A stretch of 33,275 nt of DNA from Chitinivibrionales bacterium. GTDB lineage: Bacteria; Fibrobacterota; Chitinivibrionia; Chitinivibrionales; WJMI01. Positions 8,883 through 18,469 of the stretch are shown in pieces. The stretch covers positions 1 through 33,275 of the forward strand of contig WJMI01000215.1 in assembly GCA_014728015.1 (NCBI GenBank), read 5' to 3'. A model generated the notes under the pieces. That model did no database searches. It was given only the letters and a program-made list of their open reading frames with translations, and had not been told where the DNA came from. The translations under genes were made by a program, and so were the position numbers. The first letter of the stretch is position 1; each line of letters starts with the position of its first letter.

Positions 8883-10385
8883 ATGGACAGTGCCGCTACG
8901 CGCTCGTTTCCACTCATGCTGGTCCTGCTGCTGTTCGCGGCCGGGCCGCTTCAAGCACGCCGCGAAGGTGTTCCCGGCCATCCCGCCAAGCTTTCCTATC
9001 CCGACCTTGACTGGGAAGTGCCGCTCGGCGCGCCGTACCGGAGAACGCTCGGCAATGGTCTGCGCGCCTACATTGCCGAGGACCGCTCCCTGCCGCTGGT
9101 GAAGATCGTCGGCTATGTCGCATCAGGCACTCTGTTCGACCCCGGGGGCAAAGAGGGCCTCGGTGACCTGACGTTCCGTCTCATGCGCACCGGCGGTACC
9201 AGGGATTTCCCGGCGGACACACTCGATGCGCTCCTGGAGCGACTGGCAATCGACGTCTCACTCTCGTGTACGCAGTCGCACGGCGAATTCAAGGCATTTT
9301 TTCTTTCTGAGTTCACCGATACCGCCCTGATGCTTCTCAAGCAGATCCTGTTCCATCCCTCGTTCGAAAAAGACCGGGTCGAGCAGGAGCGCGATAGAGC
9401 GATTGAAGGCATCCGGCATCGGTTCGACGATCCCGGACCCACGCTCAGTGCAGCGTACTATCGGGCGATGTATCCGGAGGGCGAGAACAGCCGGTTGAGC
9501 ACGGTGAGCGGCATCGAATCCATTGCACGCGAGGATCTCGCGGCGTTTCACTCACGCGCAATAGCCACCGAAAACATGATTCTGGGCGTGTCGGGAAATT
9601 TCGATGCCGACTCCATGGCAACGCGACTGGAAGCCCTGTTTCCCAAGGCGCGTCCCGGCACAAGCGCAATCGATTTCCCGAAAATCGCGGTCGCCCCGCT
9701 GGCGAAATGCGTGGTGGTCCATAAACCTATCACGCAGGCGTATGTCCGGATGGGTCTCCCGCTGTTCGCGCGCCCGCATCCGGACTATTACCCGATGTCG
9801 CTGCTCAATCTGGTTCTCGGCGGCAGCTCGTTTATCTCGCGGCTCGGGAAGAAGGTCCGCTCCGATGAAGGCTTGACGTATTCGATTTATTCGAATGCAG
9901 AATCGAATTATGCGTTTCCGGCGACCCTGTATATCTCCTTCTTTACCAAAAGCGAGACGGTCAACAAGGCAATTGCTCTGAGCCTGACCGAAATCGATTC
10001 ACTTCTCAAGAACGGCGTCACCGCTGATGAATTGTCCAGCGCAAAAAAGATTCTTGTCGACGCGCTGCCGTCAATGTTCCGCTCCGCCGGTGACATCGTG
10101 GACAACTACGCGTGGAATGAGTACTACGGCCGGGACAAAGGCCATTTCAGGGTGTACCCCGCGAAAATCGAAGCGTGCACGCGCGATACGGTGAATCGCG
10201 TCGCGCGCAAATATCTCCGCCCGTCGGCATTTACCTATGTGGTGGTCGGTGATACGGCAGCCTTGTCGGCGCAGAAACCGTTTGATGGTTTCTCGCTCAA
10301 GACGCTCTCCCCCGCGCGCACGATTCTGCCCGAGGATATCCCGGCGCTTCGGCCCAAACCCGTTCCGGTAGACACCACAAGGTAG
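8883..10385 (+). CDS. M16 family peptidase-like protein, probably non-catalytic subunit
   Basis: LGNGLRAYIAEDRSLPLVKIVGYVASGTLFDPGGKEGLGDLTFRLMRTGGT: M16 fold, but HxxEH replaced by DLTFR; C-terminal KKVRSDEGLTYSIYS (RxxxGLxY-type) motif. Confidence 0.87.
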   Translation: MDSAATRSFPLMLVLLLFAAGPLQARREGVPGHPAKLSYPDLDWEVPLGAPYRRTLGNGLRAYIAEDRSLPLVKIVGYVASGTLFDPGGKEGLGDLTFRLMRTGGTRDFPADTLDALLERLAIDVSLSCTQSHGEFKAFFLSEFTDTALMLLKQILFHPSFEKDRVEQERDRAIEGIRHRFDDPGPTLSAAYYRAMYPEGENSRLSTVSGIESIAREDLAAFHSRAIATENMILGVSGNFDADSMATRLEALFPKARPGTSAIDFPKIAVAPLAKCVVVHKPITQAYVRMGLPLFARPHPDYYPMSLLNLVLGGSSFISRLGKKVRSDEGLTYSIYSNAESNYAFPATLYISFFTKSETVNKAIALSLTEIDSLLKNGVTADELSSAKKILVDALPSMFRSAGDIVDNYAWNEYYGRDKGHFRVYPAKIEACTRDTVNRVARKYLRPSAFTYVVVGDTAALSAQKPFDGFSLKTLSPARTILPEDIPALRPKPVPVDTTR

Positions 10386-10394
10386 TTTGGTGTG

Positions 10395-11171
10395 ATGCAC
10401 CGCCACCCCATCGCTTCATTCGCAATCAGGTGCGCCGTCGCGGCGGTTGTATTGGCCGGATGCAATCGTAGCTACACATCGGTGCCTACAGGTATCGCCG
10501 GACGCTACCCGGGCGCGGGACGCATTGACCTGAGCGGGCAATCGCTGCGGGACGCGGTCGGGTACATCGTCGCCCCGTTCGGCGACTCGGTTTCGGGCAT
10601 CTCTCTGGACAATGCGTGGGAGCGTCACTGGAGCACGCTTTCGGCCGGGGTGGAATCATCCGCGGCGCCGGACATCAAGAACCTCTCGGTCGTGTTCGCC
10701 CTGTTGACAGAAATGCGGTACACGGTATTCTCGCTCGAACCATTTACCTGTGACGCGCTCCAGGCCTTGTCGGGCCTGTCCGTAGTGGTGATAGCCGCGG
10801 TTCTGCATTTTCCGAAGCGGGACGTCAATCCGTTCAGCCAGGCGGATCTGGGCGTGCAGAGCTTTGCGCTCATCTCGCCCCGTTCCAAAGATATCGCGCT
10901 TCACGTGGTTACCACAACAACCGCACAGGGCGAGCTGTGCGCGGTCCGGCTGCACGACGGCCTGGTGCTTCAAGGGGGAAGCCGCGAGAGTCTTGTCGGC
11001 CCGGTGTTCCCGTCGAGCGGCGGCGACGGCCCGAGCGAGTACTGCCAGATCGTCGGGAATTTCGCAGTGACCCGGCTCCCCCGGTTCGAAATCGAGGCCC
11101 ATATCGAGGAGTGGTTCGCGCGCGTCCCCTATACGCAAGCGACTCCATCGGTCGTACCTGTGGGACAATGA
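10395..11171 (+). CDS. Hypothetical lipoprotein
   Basis: MHRHPIASFAIRCAVAAVVLAGCNRS lipobox (LAGC); no recognised domain. A GTG three bases upstream (10392) is an alternative start. Confidence 0.65.
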   Translation: MHRHPIASFAIRCAVAAVVLAGCNRSYTSVPTGIAGRYPGAGRIDLSGQSLRDAVGYIVAPFGDSVSGISLDNAWERHWSTLSAGVESSAAPDIKNLSVVFALLTEMRYTVFSLEPFTCDALQALSGLSVVVIAAVLHFPKRDVNPFSQADLGVQSFALISPRSKDIALHVVTTTTAQGELCAVRLHDGLVLQGGSRESLVGPVFPSSGGDGPSEYCQIVGNFAVTRLPRFEIEAHIEEWFARVPYTQATPSVVPVGQ

Positions 11172-11240
11172 TCGCCCGGCGCGATCCACGGACTATTTTT
11201 CTCAGGCTCTCTGTCAATCAATGCGCCGGAAGGATTGCGT

Positions 11241-11717
11241 ATGAAAGCCCTGCTCGTTGTTCATTCGAAAACCGGACATACTATTCTGTTCGCGCGCGCA
11301 ATCGGCGAGCGCCTTCGGGAAGACGGCCACGATGTCGATATCAAGCTATTGAGAACGAAAGGCGCATCCCGCCCCTACTCCCGCGATGTGGAGCTCATTC
11401 GGCCGCCGGACCCCTCAGAGTATGATATCGTGCTGGCGGGCAGCCCGGTACACGGCGGGACAGCCAGCCCGGCGGCACTTGCCTACCTCGAAGAGCTTGA
11501 GAACCTGAAAGGCAAGCGATGCGCGCCGTTTGCCACCTTCGCGCTCCCCTTTGGCGGGTTCGGCGGATGCAGGCGCACGCTGGCGCGCCTGTCCGGCAAA
11601 CTCGAAGCGCTCGGCGCAACGGTCGTCGAAGGCGAGGGGATGTTCTGGATGTTCGGGCCCAACAAGACGCGCATGCGCGAGGCATGCGAACGGATTGCCT
11701 CCCGTCTGAAACAATAG
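11241..11717 (+). CDS. Flavodoxin-domain protein
   Basis: MKALLVVHSKTGHTILFARAIGERL (FMN phosphate loop) and YDIVLAGSPVHGGTASPA. Confidence 0.85.
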   Translation: MKALLVVHSKTGHTILFARAIGERLREDGHDVDIKLLRTKGASRPYSRDVELIRPPDPSEYDIVLAGSPVHGGTASPAALAYLEELENLKGKRCAPFATFALPFGGFGGCRRTLARLSGKLEALGATVVEGEGMFWMFGPNKTRMREACERIASRLKQ

Positions 11718-13031
11718 TCAGAGCAGGTTGGCGGCAAGCTCGGAGAGCACCGACCGCTCTCCTTTACGCAGTGTCACATGCGCGGAAATCGATTCCCGCT
11801 TGAATCGCTCGACAACGAACGTAAGGCCGTTGCTCGACGAATCGATGTACAGGTTGTCGATCTGGTAGGGATCACCGGTAATAATGATCTTGGTGCCCTC
11901 GCCCACGCGTGTGATAATGGTTTTCATCTCGTGCGGTGTAAGGTTCTGCGCTTCATCGATAATGAGATACTGGTTGTGGATGGAGCGGCCGCGGATATAT
12001 GTGAGCGGCTCGATCACTAGGATACCCATATCGACCAGTTCGCGAAATCCGCGAATCTGCCGCCGGGCGCGGCTTTCGTTGCGCATGATCAGGTCGGTGT
12101 TGTCGGCGATGGGGTACATCCAGGGAGTAAGCTTCTCTTCCACCGTGCCCGGGAGGTACCCGATGTCCTTGCCCATGGGAAACGTGGGGCGGGACACCAG
12201 GATCCTGCTGAAAACGTTTTCATCAACGGTCTTGTAGATCGCGGCGGCCACGGCGAGCAGGGTTTTCCCGGTGCCGGCTTTGCCCAGAAGGGTCACGAGG
12301 CCGATTGAATCGGTCAGCAGGGCATCAAACGCGAACGCTTGCTCGCGATTGCGCGCATTGACCCGCCAGATAGCTTCGTGCTCAGCCTGGTAGAGCCGGA
12401 CAATCCGGTTGCGTTCGGCATCGAACCGTCCCAGCGCCACGTGCGCTTCGTCTTCGACATCGATCAGCGCAATATACTGGTTGGGCAGGAGTTCTTCCTC
12501 GACAACGACCCGCCCATCCTTGTTGAGCGTATCGATTCGCCCGCCGGCGGTGCGAATTTCGGCGGAACCCGAATACAATTCCTCGATATCGACCCGGTCT
12601 GATTCGTAGTCCTCGACTGTCAATCCGAGCGCATCCGCCTTTATGCGCAGGTTGATGTCCTTGGTGACCAGGACGGCGGGAATCGACTCGCTGTCCCGGG
12701 CGGACACAGCCACCGCGAGAGTGTAGACATCGCCGTTGCGCTCGCGAAACACCGATGCAATCTGCCGCAGCACCTTCTCGGAACCGGTCTTGACATACAC
12801 GGTTCCACCGCTGTCGAGTTTCACGCCCGAGGTCACCGCGCCCCGTCGACGGAGCCCGTCGAGCACGCGCGAGACATGGCGCGCGTTACGCCCCGTCTCG
12901 CTCACGTCCTTCTTGAAATGGTCGATGTCCTCGATCACGCTGATAGGAATGACAACGTTATTCTCCTCGAACGCGAACAACGCCTGCGCATCATGCAGGA
13001 GGACAGTAGTATCGAGGATGTAGTTCTTCAT
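11718..13031 (-). CDS. PIN-PhoH (PhoH2-type) ATPase
   Basis: N-terminal PIN domain MKNYILDTTVLLHDAQALFAFEENNVVIPISVIEDIDHFKK; PhoH ATPase GKAGTGKTLLAVAAA, YLIIDEAQNLTPHEMKTIITRVGEGTKIIITGD. Confidence 0.93.
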   Translation of the reverse strand: MKNYILDTTVLLHDAQALFAFEENNVVIPISVIEDIDHFKKDVSETGRNARHVSRVLDGLRRRGAVTSGVKLDSGGTVYVKTGSEKVLRQIASVFRERNGDVYTLAVAVSARDSESIPAVLVTKDINLRIKADALGLTVEDYESDRVDIEELYSGSAEIRTAGGRIDTLNKDGRVVVEEELLPNQYIALIDVEDEAHVALGRFDAERNRIVRLYQAEHEAIWRVNARNREQAFAFDALLTDSIGLVTLLGKAGTGKTLLAVAAAIYKTVDENVFSRILVSRPTFPMGKDIGYLPGTVEEKLTPWMYPIADNTDLIMRNESRARRQIRGFRELVDMGILVIEPLTYIRGRSIHNQYLIIDEAQNLTPHEMKTIITRVGEGTKIIITGDPYQIDNLYIDSSSNGLTFVVERFKRESISAHVTLRKGERSVLSELAANLL

Positions 13032-13208
13032 GATATTTTCCCAGATTATGCAATTGTTGCGAAAATACATTCCACAAGCAGAGGAGTTTGGGAAGCGGCT
13101 GTGTCAGGGTGAGGGAACCAATTGGGGGCGAAGGTTAATACGTCAATATCAGGCAGCTTCGGATTGTTGTATTGATGTTTTGACCTCCGTCCCCATCCAC
13201 ATCCAACA

Positions 13209-13769
13209 CTAGACAGCAATACCTTCAGCTCGAAGCAGCTTTCTCTTCAGCGCGACCTGCCTCCCGCTCGTCTTCCCGCCGAATCCGCCGATAGTGCCGT
13301 CAGAGCGAATGACCCGGTGGCAGGGCACGACGAGAGGAAAGGGGTTGTTGCGCATGACCATGGCTGCGGGCCGCACCGCGCGGGGGCAGCCAGCCATGGC
13401 GGCGAGCCGCGCGTAGGACACGGTCGTTCCCCAGGGAATGCGCCTGGCCGCGTGCGTAACCCGTTTTCTGAAATGCGTAAACCCTTCGAGGGAAATAGGG
13501 ATGCGCGAGAGATCGCGCTTTTCCCCGTCGAGGAACCGGGAGATCAACAGTGCGCAGTTGTCCAGCTCGTCACAGTCTTTGTCCCGGCTGTTCCCGGCAT
13601 TCGCCCGGCGATATCCCACGTGCACCCGGGTGAGCACGAACCCGCTGCCGGCGCCCGTTCCCGCAACACAGACGTTGGTAATCGGATGCTTGAATGTCTT
13701 CGTGAGCGTGCCGCGCATGGGAAACAATACCCCGCCCCAAAAAATATCATGCGGCCGCGAGGTATACAT
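13209..13769 (-). CDS. ogt: Methylated-DNA--protein-cysteine S-methyltransferase (Ogt/Ada-C type)
   Basis: IPWGTTVSYARLAAMAGCPRAVRPAAMVMRNNPFPLVVPCHRVIRSDGTIGGFGG, with the PCHR active site. Start could also be the Met at 13718. Confidence 0.9.
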   Translation of the reverse strand: MYTSRPHDIFWGGVLFPMRGTLTKTFKHPITNVCVAGTGAGSGFVLTRVHVGYRRANAGNSRDKDCDELDNCALLISRFLDGEKRDLSRIPISLEGFTHFRKRVTHAARRIPWGTTVSYARLAAMAGCPRAVRPAAMVMRNNPFPLVVPCHRVIRSDGTIGGFGGKTSGRQVALKRKLLRAEGIAV

Positions 13770-13898
13770 CCGTGCGCATATTGCGGTCCCCGGAGCCGTG
13801 CATCAGCCCATTGTGCGGCCGACATTTGAAAACCGGGCAGGAACGCAAGAACGTCGCCGAGAAGCTATGGTTCGCGGAAATACCGGAAAGGACTGCTC

Positions 13899-14102
13899 TC
13901 AGAGTCCGTCGAGCCGATAGCCCCAGCACTTGAGGATTTCCCGCTCGCGGGGAGTCGCTTCGACAAGGCGATACTGCCCGCCCACGGTGTCGGCAAGCGG
14001 GACCGGGGTCCCATCTATGAAGAACGTCGCGGTGACAAAATCGCGGCAGCGATATTCGGCTACTTTCGCGTTGAACTCTCTGCCTTCGACCTTCACTTTC
14101 AT
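13899..14102 (-). CDS. Small uncharacterised protein (67 aa)
   Basis: MKVKVEGREFNAKVAEYRCRDFVTATFFIDGTPVPLADTVGGQYRLVEATPREREILKCWGYRLDGL; immediately downstream of and same strand as the HTH gene. Confidence 0.55.
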   Translation of the reverse strand: MKVKVEGREFNAKVAEYRCRDFVTATFFIDGTPVPLADTVGGQYRLVEATPREREILKCWGYRLDGL

Positions 14103-14145
14103 AGACCGGCCTCCCTGGTAAGGTGAAACCCGACACCGCATGCGG

Positions 14146-14358
14146 CTAGAGCGATTCAAACCAGTCGAGCAATTGACGTTTGCTTATTTTGAATGCCCCG
14201 GCGACACGTTTCACCGGGACCTTGTTCTTCCTGCCGCGAATGAGTTTGTACATCGAAAGCTTGGATATTCCGAGAAAACGCGCGGCCTGCTCGACATCGA
14301 GGATATCGGGCAGGTGCACGTCCGGCACGGCACCGGCTTGTTCGCGTTTTCTGTTCAT
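14146..14358 (-). CDS. Excisionase-family helix-turn-helix DNA-binding protein (70 aa)
   Basis: DILDVEQAARFLGISKLSMYKLIRGRKNKVPVKRVAGAFKISKRQLLDWFES: MerR-like/HTH_17 pattern. Confidence 0.82.
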   Translation of the reverse strand: MNRKREQAGAVPDVHLPDILDVEQAARFLGISKLSMYKLIRGRKNKVPVKRVAGAFKISKRQLLDWFESL

Positions 14359-14390
14359 GGCTCTGAAAGCGCTCGATCACGAAAAGGTTG

Positions 14391-14436
14391 AATATATGTA
14401 TCGTATACATTTTATATCAATATGATAGACATATTG
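14391..14436 (-). promoter_or_regulatory. Promoter with two overlapping dyads upstream of the HTH gene
   Basis: On minus strand TTGATA (14420..14415), N18, TATATT (14396..14391). Dyads ATGTAT-CGT-ATACAT (14396-14410) and CAATATG-ATAGA-CATATTG (14418-14436). Confidence 0.55.
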
Positions 14437-14554
14437 TATATAAATCAGTATATCATCGGGAGGATCTGCTGTCAACAGCAAATTGCAGGCCCGCGCAGGC
14501 GCGCGGGTGCCCGGTGGTCCGGATCTGAATTCAGCAAGTATGCATCAGCGCGGG

Positions 14555-15976
14555 TTATTCGCCGCCGCTGATCTCCGGCGCCTGAATATGGCGCGGCGTC
14601 TGCTCCAGGGGTTGGAGCGACTCTATCTGTTTACCCTCCGCGGTGACCGACAACTCCTCGAACCGGCGCGCGCTGACCAGCACCCGCGATTCGAGCGAAC
14701 CGATCGTCTTGTTGTAGCTCTCGACCGCTTTACCCAGGCGCGACCCGAGTTCTGCGAGATGGCCGCCCATGTCGGCCAAACGTTTGTACAGCTCGCTGCC
14801 GAGCTCGCTGATCACCTTTGCGTTTTCGGCAAGACGTTCCTGCCGCCAGCCGTAGGCAATCGCCTTGAGCAGCGCGATAAGCGTAGTGGGCGTAGCGAGG
14901 ATCACGCGCTGACGCGCTCCCTTTTCGATGAGCGTCGGGTCCTGCTCCAGCGCCGCGGTGAAGAACGTTTCGTTGGGCAGGAACATTACGACAAACTCAG
15001 GCGTCTGGTCGAACTGGTCCCAATAGGATTTTCTGCTCAGCGCGGTCATGTGGTCGGTGACCAGCCTGATATGGTCTTTGAGCCATGTTTGACGCGCCTC
15101 TTCGTTTTCAGCCCCAAGCGCCTCCAGATACGACCCCATCGGGACCTTGACATCCACAACAATGGTCTTGCCCGCAGGGAGCATGACGACCATGTCCGGC
15201 CGGAGCGGTCCCTGTTCGCCGTCGATGCTCTGCTGCTCGCGGAAATCGCAGTGATCAACCATGCCGGCAAGCTCCACCAGCCGCTTGAGCTGTACCTCTC
15301 CCCACCGTCCGTACACGCGGGGCGAGCTGAGCGCTTTGACCAGGTTGCCGGTTTCCTGGCGGAGTTGTGTCTGGGTTTCGAGAAGTCCGCGGACCTGTTC
15401 GCGCAGCCCTTCGTAGGCGCCCACGCGCGCCTTCTCAAGCTCGCCGATCTTTCCATCGAATTTCTCAAGCGCCTCTTTGACCGGCTTGATCATCTCATCG
15501 ATGGCCTGCTGTTTCTTGCCGAGATCGTCTTTGGCCGATTCCTGGTATTTTTCCAGGGTGGTCCGCGCGAGCTCGAGGAATGACTCGTTGTTGCTTTTCA
15601 GAGCATCGGCGGACAGCGACTTGAATGCATCACTCAATTTTTTCTGGGCCTCGTTGAGGATCTCGAGTTTTTCCTGGGCGGCGCGACGCTCCTTGTCGAT
15701 AGTGGTCTCGAGCTGCGACTGGGTGGATTTCAGCGAAGTGATCTGGTCGTTGAGGCGGCGGATTTCGTTTTCCTGTTCGGCGAGCTTGCTTTTCTGCGTG
15801 CCCAGAAGCTCCTCTTTACCGTCGAGGCGCTCGGTGAGCGTGGCGACCTTGGGCTCGAACTGCGACCGGACATGCGCCCCCGCGTTGCGAATCCGGTCGC
15901 GCAGGAAAAGCCAGGCGGCCGCGGCGCCGATCGCAATGCCGAGAACGAACGCAATTACCGTAACAGGAGTAAGCAT
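14555..15976 (-). CDS. rmuC: DNA recombination protein RmuC
   Basis: N-terminal TM, coiled coil, then GRWGEVQLKRLVELAGMVDHCDFREQ, LRPDMVVMLPAGKTIVVDVKVPM and FVVMFLPNETFFTAAL, typical of RmuC. Confidence 0.94.
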   Translation of the reverse strand: MLTPVTVIAFVLGIAIGAAAAWLFLRDRIRNAGAHVRSQFEPKVATLTERLDGKEELLGTQKSKLAEQENEIRRLNDQITSLKSTQSQLETTIDKERRAAQEKLEILNEAQKKLSDAFKSLSADALKSNNESFLELARTTLEKYQESAKDDLGKKQQAIDEMIKPVKEALEKFDGKIGELEKARVGAYEGLREQVRGLLETQTQLRQETGNLVKALSSPRVYGRWGEVQLKRLVELAGMVDHCDFREQQSIDGEQGPLRPDMVVMLPAGKTIVVDVKVPMGSYLEALGAENEEARQTWLKDHIRLVTDHMTALSRKSYWDQFDQTPEFVVMFLPNETFFTAALEQDPTLIEKGARQRVILATPTTLIALLKAIAYGWRQERLAENAKVISELGSELYKRLADMGGHLAELGSRLGKAVESYNKTIGSLESRVLVSARRFEELSVTAEGKQIESLQPLEQTPRHIQAPEISGGE

Positions 15977-16174
15977 CTGTGGAGGAATATACTATCATGC
16001 TGTGAAAGCGGAATCAGTGCTGGTGACCTTCCCTGATGCGGGGCCCGAGCGCTGCATCGCGTGGAGATTCTTCCAGAGCCCTGTTCGCCGAACCTATCGC
16101 AAAAGAGCCGCGCCGCACGCATGTGCGCCGCGGCAATACTGCCAGCACTCCTTCCGGAGACCTCTCGCATACGC

Positions 16175-17524
16175 ATGGGCAAAAGAACCAAGACAGCAAT
16201 CGTGGTCAACCCCTGGGTGACCGACTTCAAGCTGTATGACGAGTGGATGCATCCGCTCGGTCTCTACTTCCTGATCTCTCTTCTTGAACACAACCGGTGG
16301 GACACACACTATGTCAACTGCCTTGCATGCGATTGGCGCAAGAAATACGGTACCGGCGAATTCCTTGCACATGACACAGCCAAACCGGAAACGTATGCGG
16401 CCGTTCCCAGGAAATACAAGCGATACGGCATTCCGGAATCGGAGTTGGCGCGATGCCTCAACGAATGCCCGCGGCCCGACATTGTCTTTGTCGGCGGTAT
16501 GATGACCTACTGGATCCAGGGCCTGAGACAGACGATTGAAACCATTGCCCGCATGCTGCCCGGCGTTCCCGTTGTGGCGGGTGGCATACCCGCGCGGCTG
16601 ATGCCCGAGTGCCTTGGCGAGGCAATCCCTGAGGCTGTCCTGTGTAATGCCGATCTTCTCAGCGAGCCGTCAAAGCTCGCCGGGCTGCATCCCGCCCTTC
16701 GGGATCTCGAAACTAATGACTGGCATCCCGGCCTGGTCCCTGCTCTTCGCCTGGCACACAACCGGCATCATGCCCCTGTGCTGGCGACCCTGGGCTGTCC
16801 TTTTCGATGCTCCTACTGCGCTTCATCATGCCTGCAGCCCCGGTTCGTGCATCGCGATATATCGACAGTGCTGGAAGAAATCCTGTTCGCCGCGGGACAT
16901 CTCGGGGTGCGCGATTTTGCGTTTTGCGATGATGCCCTTCAGTGCGATTCCAAGACCAATTTTCTGGTCCTGCTTTCTGCCCTGCAGGAGCGCGGATTGC
17001 CTCTTCGTTTCCATACCCCCAACGGCCTGCATATCAGGTTGGCAACAGATCGCGTTCTGGGAGCCATGCGCGAGAGTGGATTTGCAACACTTCGCTTCGG
17101 CTACGAAAGCGGTCAAGCACGCTTCGATATCGACACCGCTTCAAAGGCCGGCCGTAACGAACTGGCCAGAGGCATTGCGAGGATACGAGAAGCCGGATTC
17201 GATCTTGGTTCAGTTGGTGTGTATCTGATGGCTGGTCTGCCGGGTCAGTTGCCGGACGATGTCGCTGAGGAAATGAGGTTTATAACGTCCCTGGGCGTTC
17301 TGGTGAAGCCGGTCTTTTTGTCTCCGGTACCGGGTACCGGCCTGTTCCAAACGTACGCACGGATGTTTCCCCGACTGCGGGACGACCCGCTCTGGCACAA
17401 CGACACGTTCTTTGTCACCCGGCTGCCGGGATGGGACTGGTCGTGTGCGGACGAGATACGACAGGGCGCAAAGATGCTCAACGCGGGCGCGCGCGAAAAG
17501 GAAACGGCGGAGAAGTCTGATTAA
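16175..17524 (+). CDS. B12-binding-like radical SAM protein
   Basis: GCPFRCSYCASSC (CxxxCxxC) and N-terminal B12-binding-like region (PDIVFVGGMMTYWIQGLRQTIE...VVAGGIPARL). Start placed at MGKRTKTAIVVNPW. Confidence 0.85.
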   Translation: MGKRTKTAIVVNPWVTDFKLYDEWMHPLGLYFLISLLEHNRWDTHYVNCLACDWRKKYGTGEFLAHDTAKPETYAAVPRKYKRYGIPESELARCLNECPRPDIVFVGGMMTYWIQGLRQTIETIARMLPGVPVVAGGIPARLMPECLGEAIPEAVLCNADLLSEPSKLAGLHPALRDLETNDWHPGLVPALRLAHNRHHAPVLATLGCPFRCSYCASSCLQPRFVHRDISTVLEEILFAAGHLGVRDFAFCDDALQCDSKTNFLVLLSALQERGLPLRFHTPNGLHIRLATDRVLGAMRESGFATLRFGYESGQARFDIDTASKAGRNELARGIARIREAGFDLGSVGVYLMAGLPGQLPDDVAEEMRFITSLGVLVKPVFLSPVPGTGLFQTYARMFPRLRDDPLWHNDTFFVTRLPGWDWSCADEIRQGAKMLNAGAREKETAEKSD

Positions 17525-17575
17525 GGACATTCCCCGCCGCGTTCAGTCTCAAGGGGGAGACTGCTGAGTCCGTGC

Positions 17576-18415
17576 CTATTGAATCACGATGGTACGCGAT
17601 TCGGCCGCCATCGCATTCCATACGTGAATCAAGTACGTGCCGGACACGCCCAGGGTTGCTCGGTCGAGCGCGAGACGGTCTGAGCCCCGGACATGCCTGT
17701 ACAATACTCTGTTGCCCCTCATGTCAAAAAGGGCTACCCGATGAACGCCGCCATTCGAAAGCCTGACGCCAATCCTGCCCTGCGCCCGTACGATGCTGAA
17801 CATTGCCGCGTGCGCTCCGCTGCGCCCGTTCCTGGACAGTGATACCTGATCCGCGCTTTCGGGGCATCCCTGATCCACGCAGGCATCCCAGTCGGCCGGT
17901 TCAATCCAGTGATCCGGCGCCTGGAGTTGTTCTCCGGGTGAAACGCAGATTAACTCCGCCCGGACCCTCGGCTTGACCGTTCCCTTGCCGTTCGCGTTAT
18001 CCGCTCCGTAGTTATCGATAAGCATGTAGTCCATGATATTGTTCCAATTGACGGAGCCATACTGCCACATTGTTGACATCTCGCGCTTGATATACCGCGT
18101 TTCCAGCTCGGTAAATGTATATGCGCCGTTGCGCTGGAAGCATGCATGAGTGGCAGGCGCTATGCTGTTCCAGAAAAAGCAGGGCTGGAGCATGAACGGG
18201 CCCGGATTGCCGGTATACTCCATGATTTCGAAACGAAAATAGCAGTCATCATTCTGGTTGCTCCCGTTGGGCACCGTGGTCATGTCCCCGGTCCCGAAAT
18301 GCTTATACCAGCCGTCGTGAACGTAGGTTTGGTCGAGCACGGTAGTCTGGCCCGCCATTGTGATCCGCGCGACCAACACTGCAATACCGAGTACCCCAAG
18401 CAAATGCCTTGACAT
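17576..18415 (-). CDS. Secreted protein with C-terminal sorting-like tail
   Basis: Signal peptide MSRHLLGVLGIAVLVARITMAGQ; C-terminal FSIVRAQGRIGVRLSNGGVHRVALFDMRGNRVLYRHVRGSDRLALDRATLGVSGTYLIHVWN, resembling secretion/sorting tails. Confidence 0.7.
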   Translation of the reverse strand: MSRHLLGVLGIAVLVARITMAGQTTVLDQTYVHDGWYKHFGTGDMTTVPNGSNQNDDCYFRFEIMEYTGNPGPFMLQPCFFWNSIAPATHACFQRNGAYTFTELETRYIKREMSTMWQYGSVNWNNIMDYMLIDNYGADNANGKGTVKPRVRAELICVSPGEQLQAPDHWIEPADWDACVDQGCPESADQVSLSRNGRSGAHAAMFSIVRAQGRIGVRLSNGGVHRVALFDMRGNRVLYRHVRGSDRLALDRATLGVSGTYLIHVWNAMAAESRTIVIQ

Positions 18416-18439
18416 GGCCCCCTCCTTTTTTGCGGTTTC

Positions 18440-18469
18440 TTACCCGCCCCTTTGACTGTCAACGGGTAA
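18440..18469. promoter_or_regulatory. Palindromic candidate operator between divergent genes
   Basis: TTACCCG (18440-18446) pairs with CGGGTAA (18463-18469); inside is TTGAC-T-GTCAA (18452-18462). Confidence 0.4.

Noticed and set aside
14490-14507. CCCGCGC-AGGC-GCGCGGG hairpin downstream of the HTH promoter region
   Set aside because: Strong GC stem but no U-tract; function cannot be assigned from sequence.
14483-15583. 366-aa plus-strand ORF
   Set aside because: Antisense to rmuC, which is unambiguous on the minus strand.
17544-17563. CAGTCTC-AAGGGG-GAGACTG hairpin between convergent genes
   Set aside because: Plausible terminator, but there is no T-tract on either side; not enough to call.
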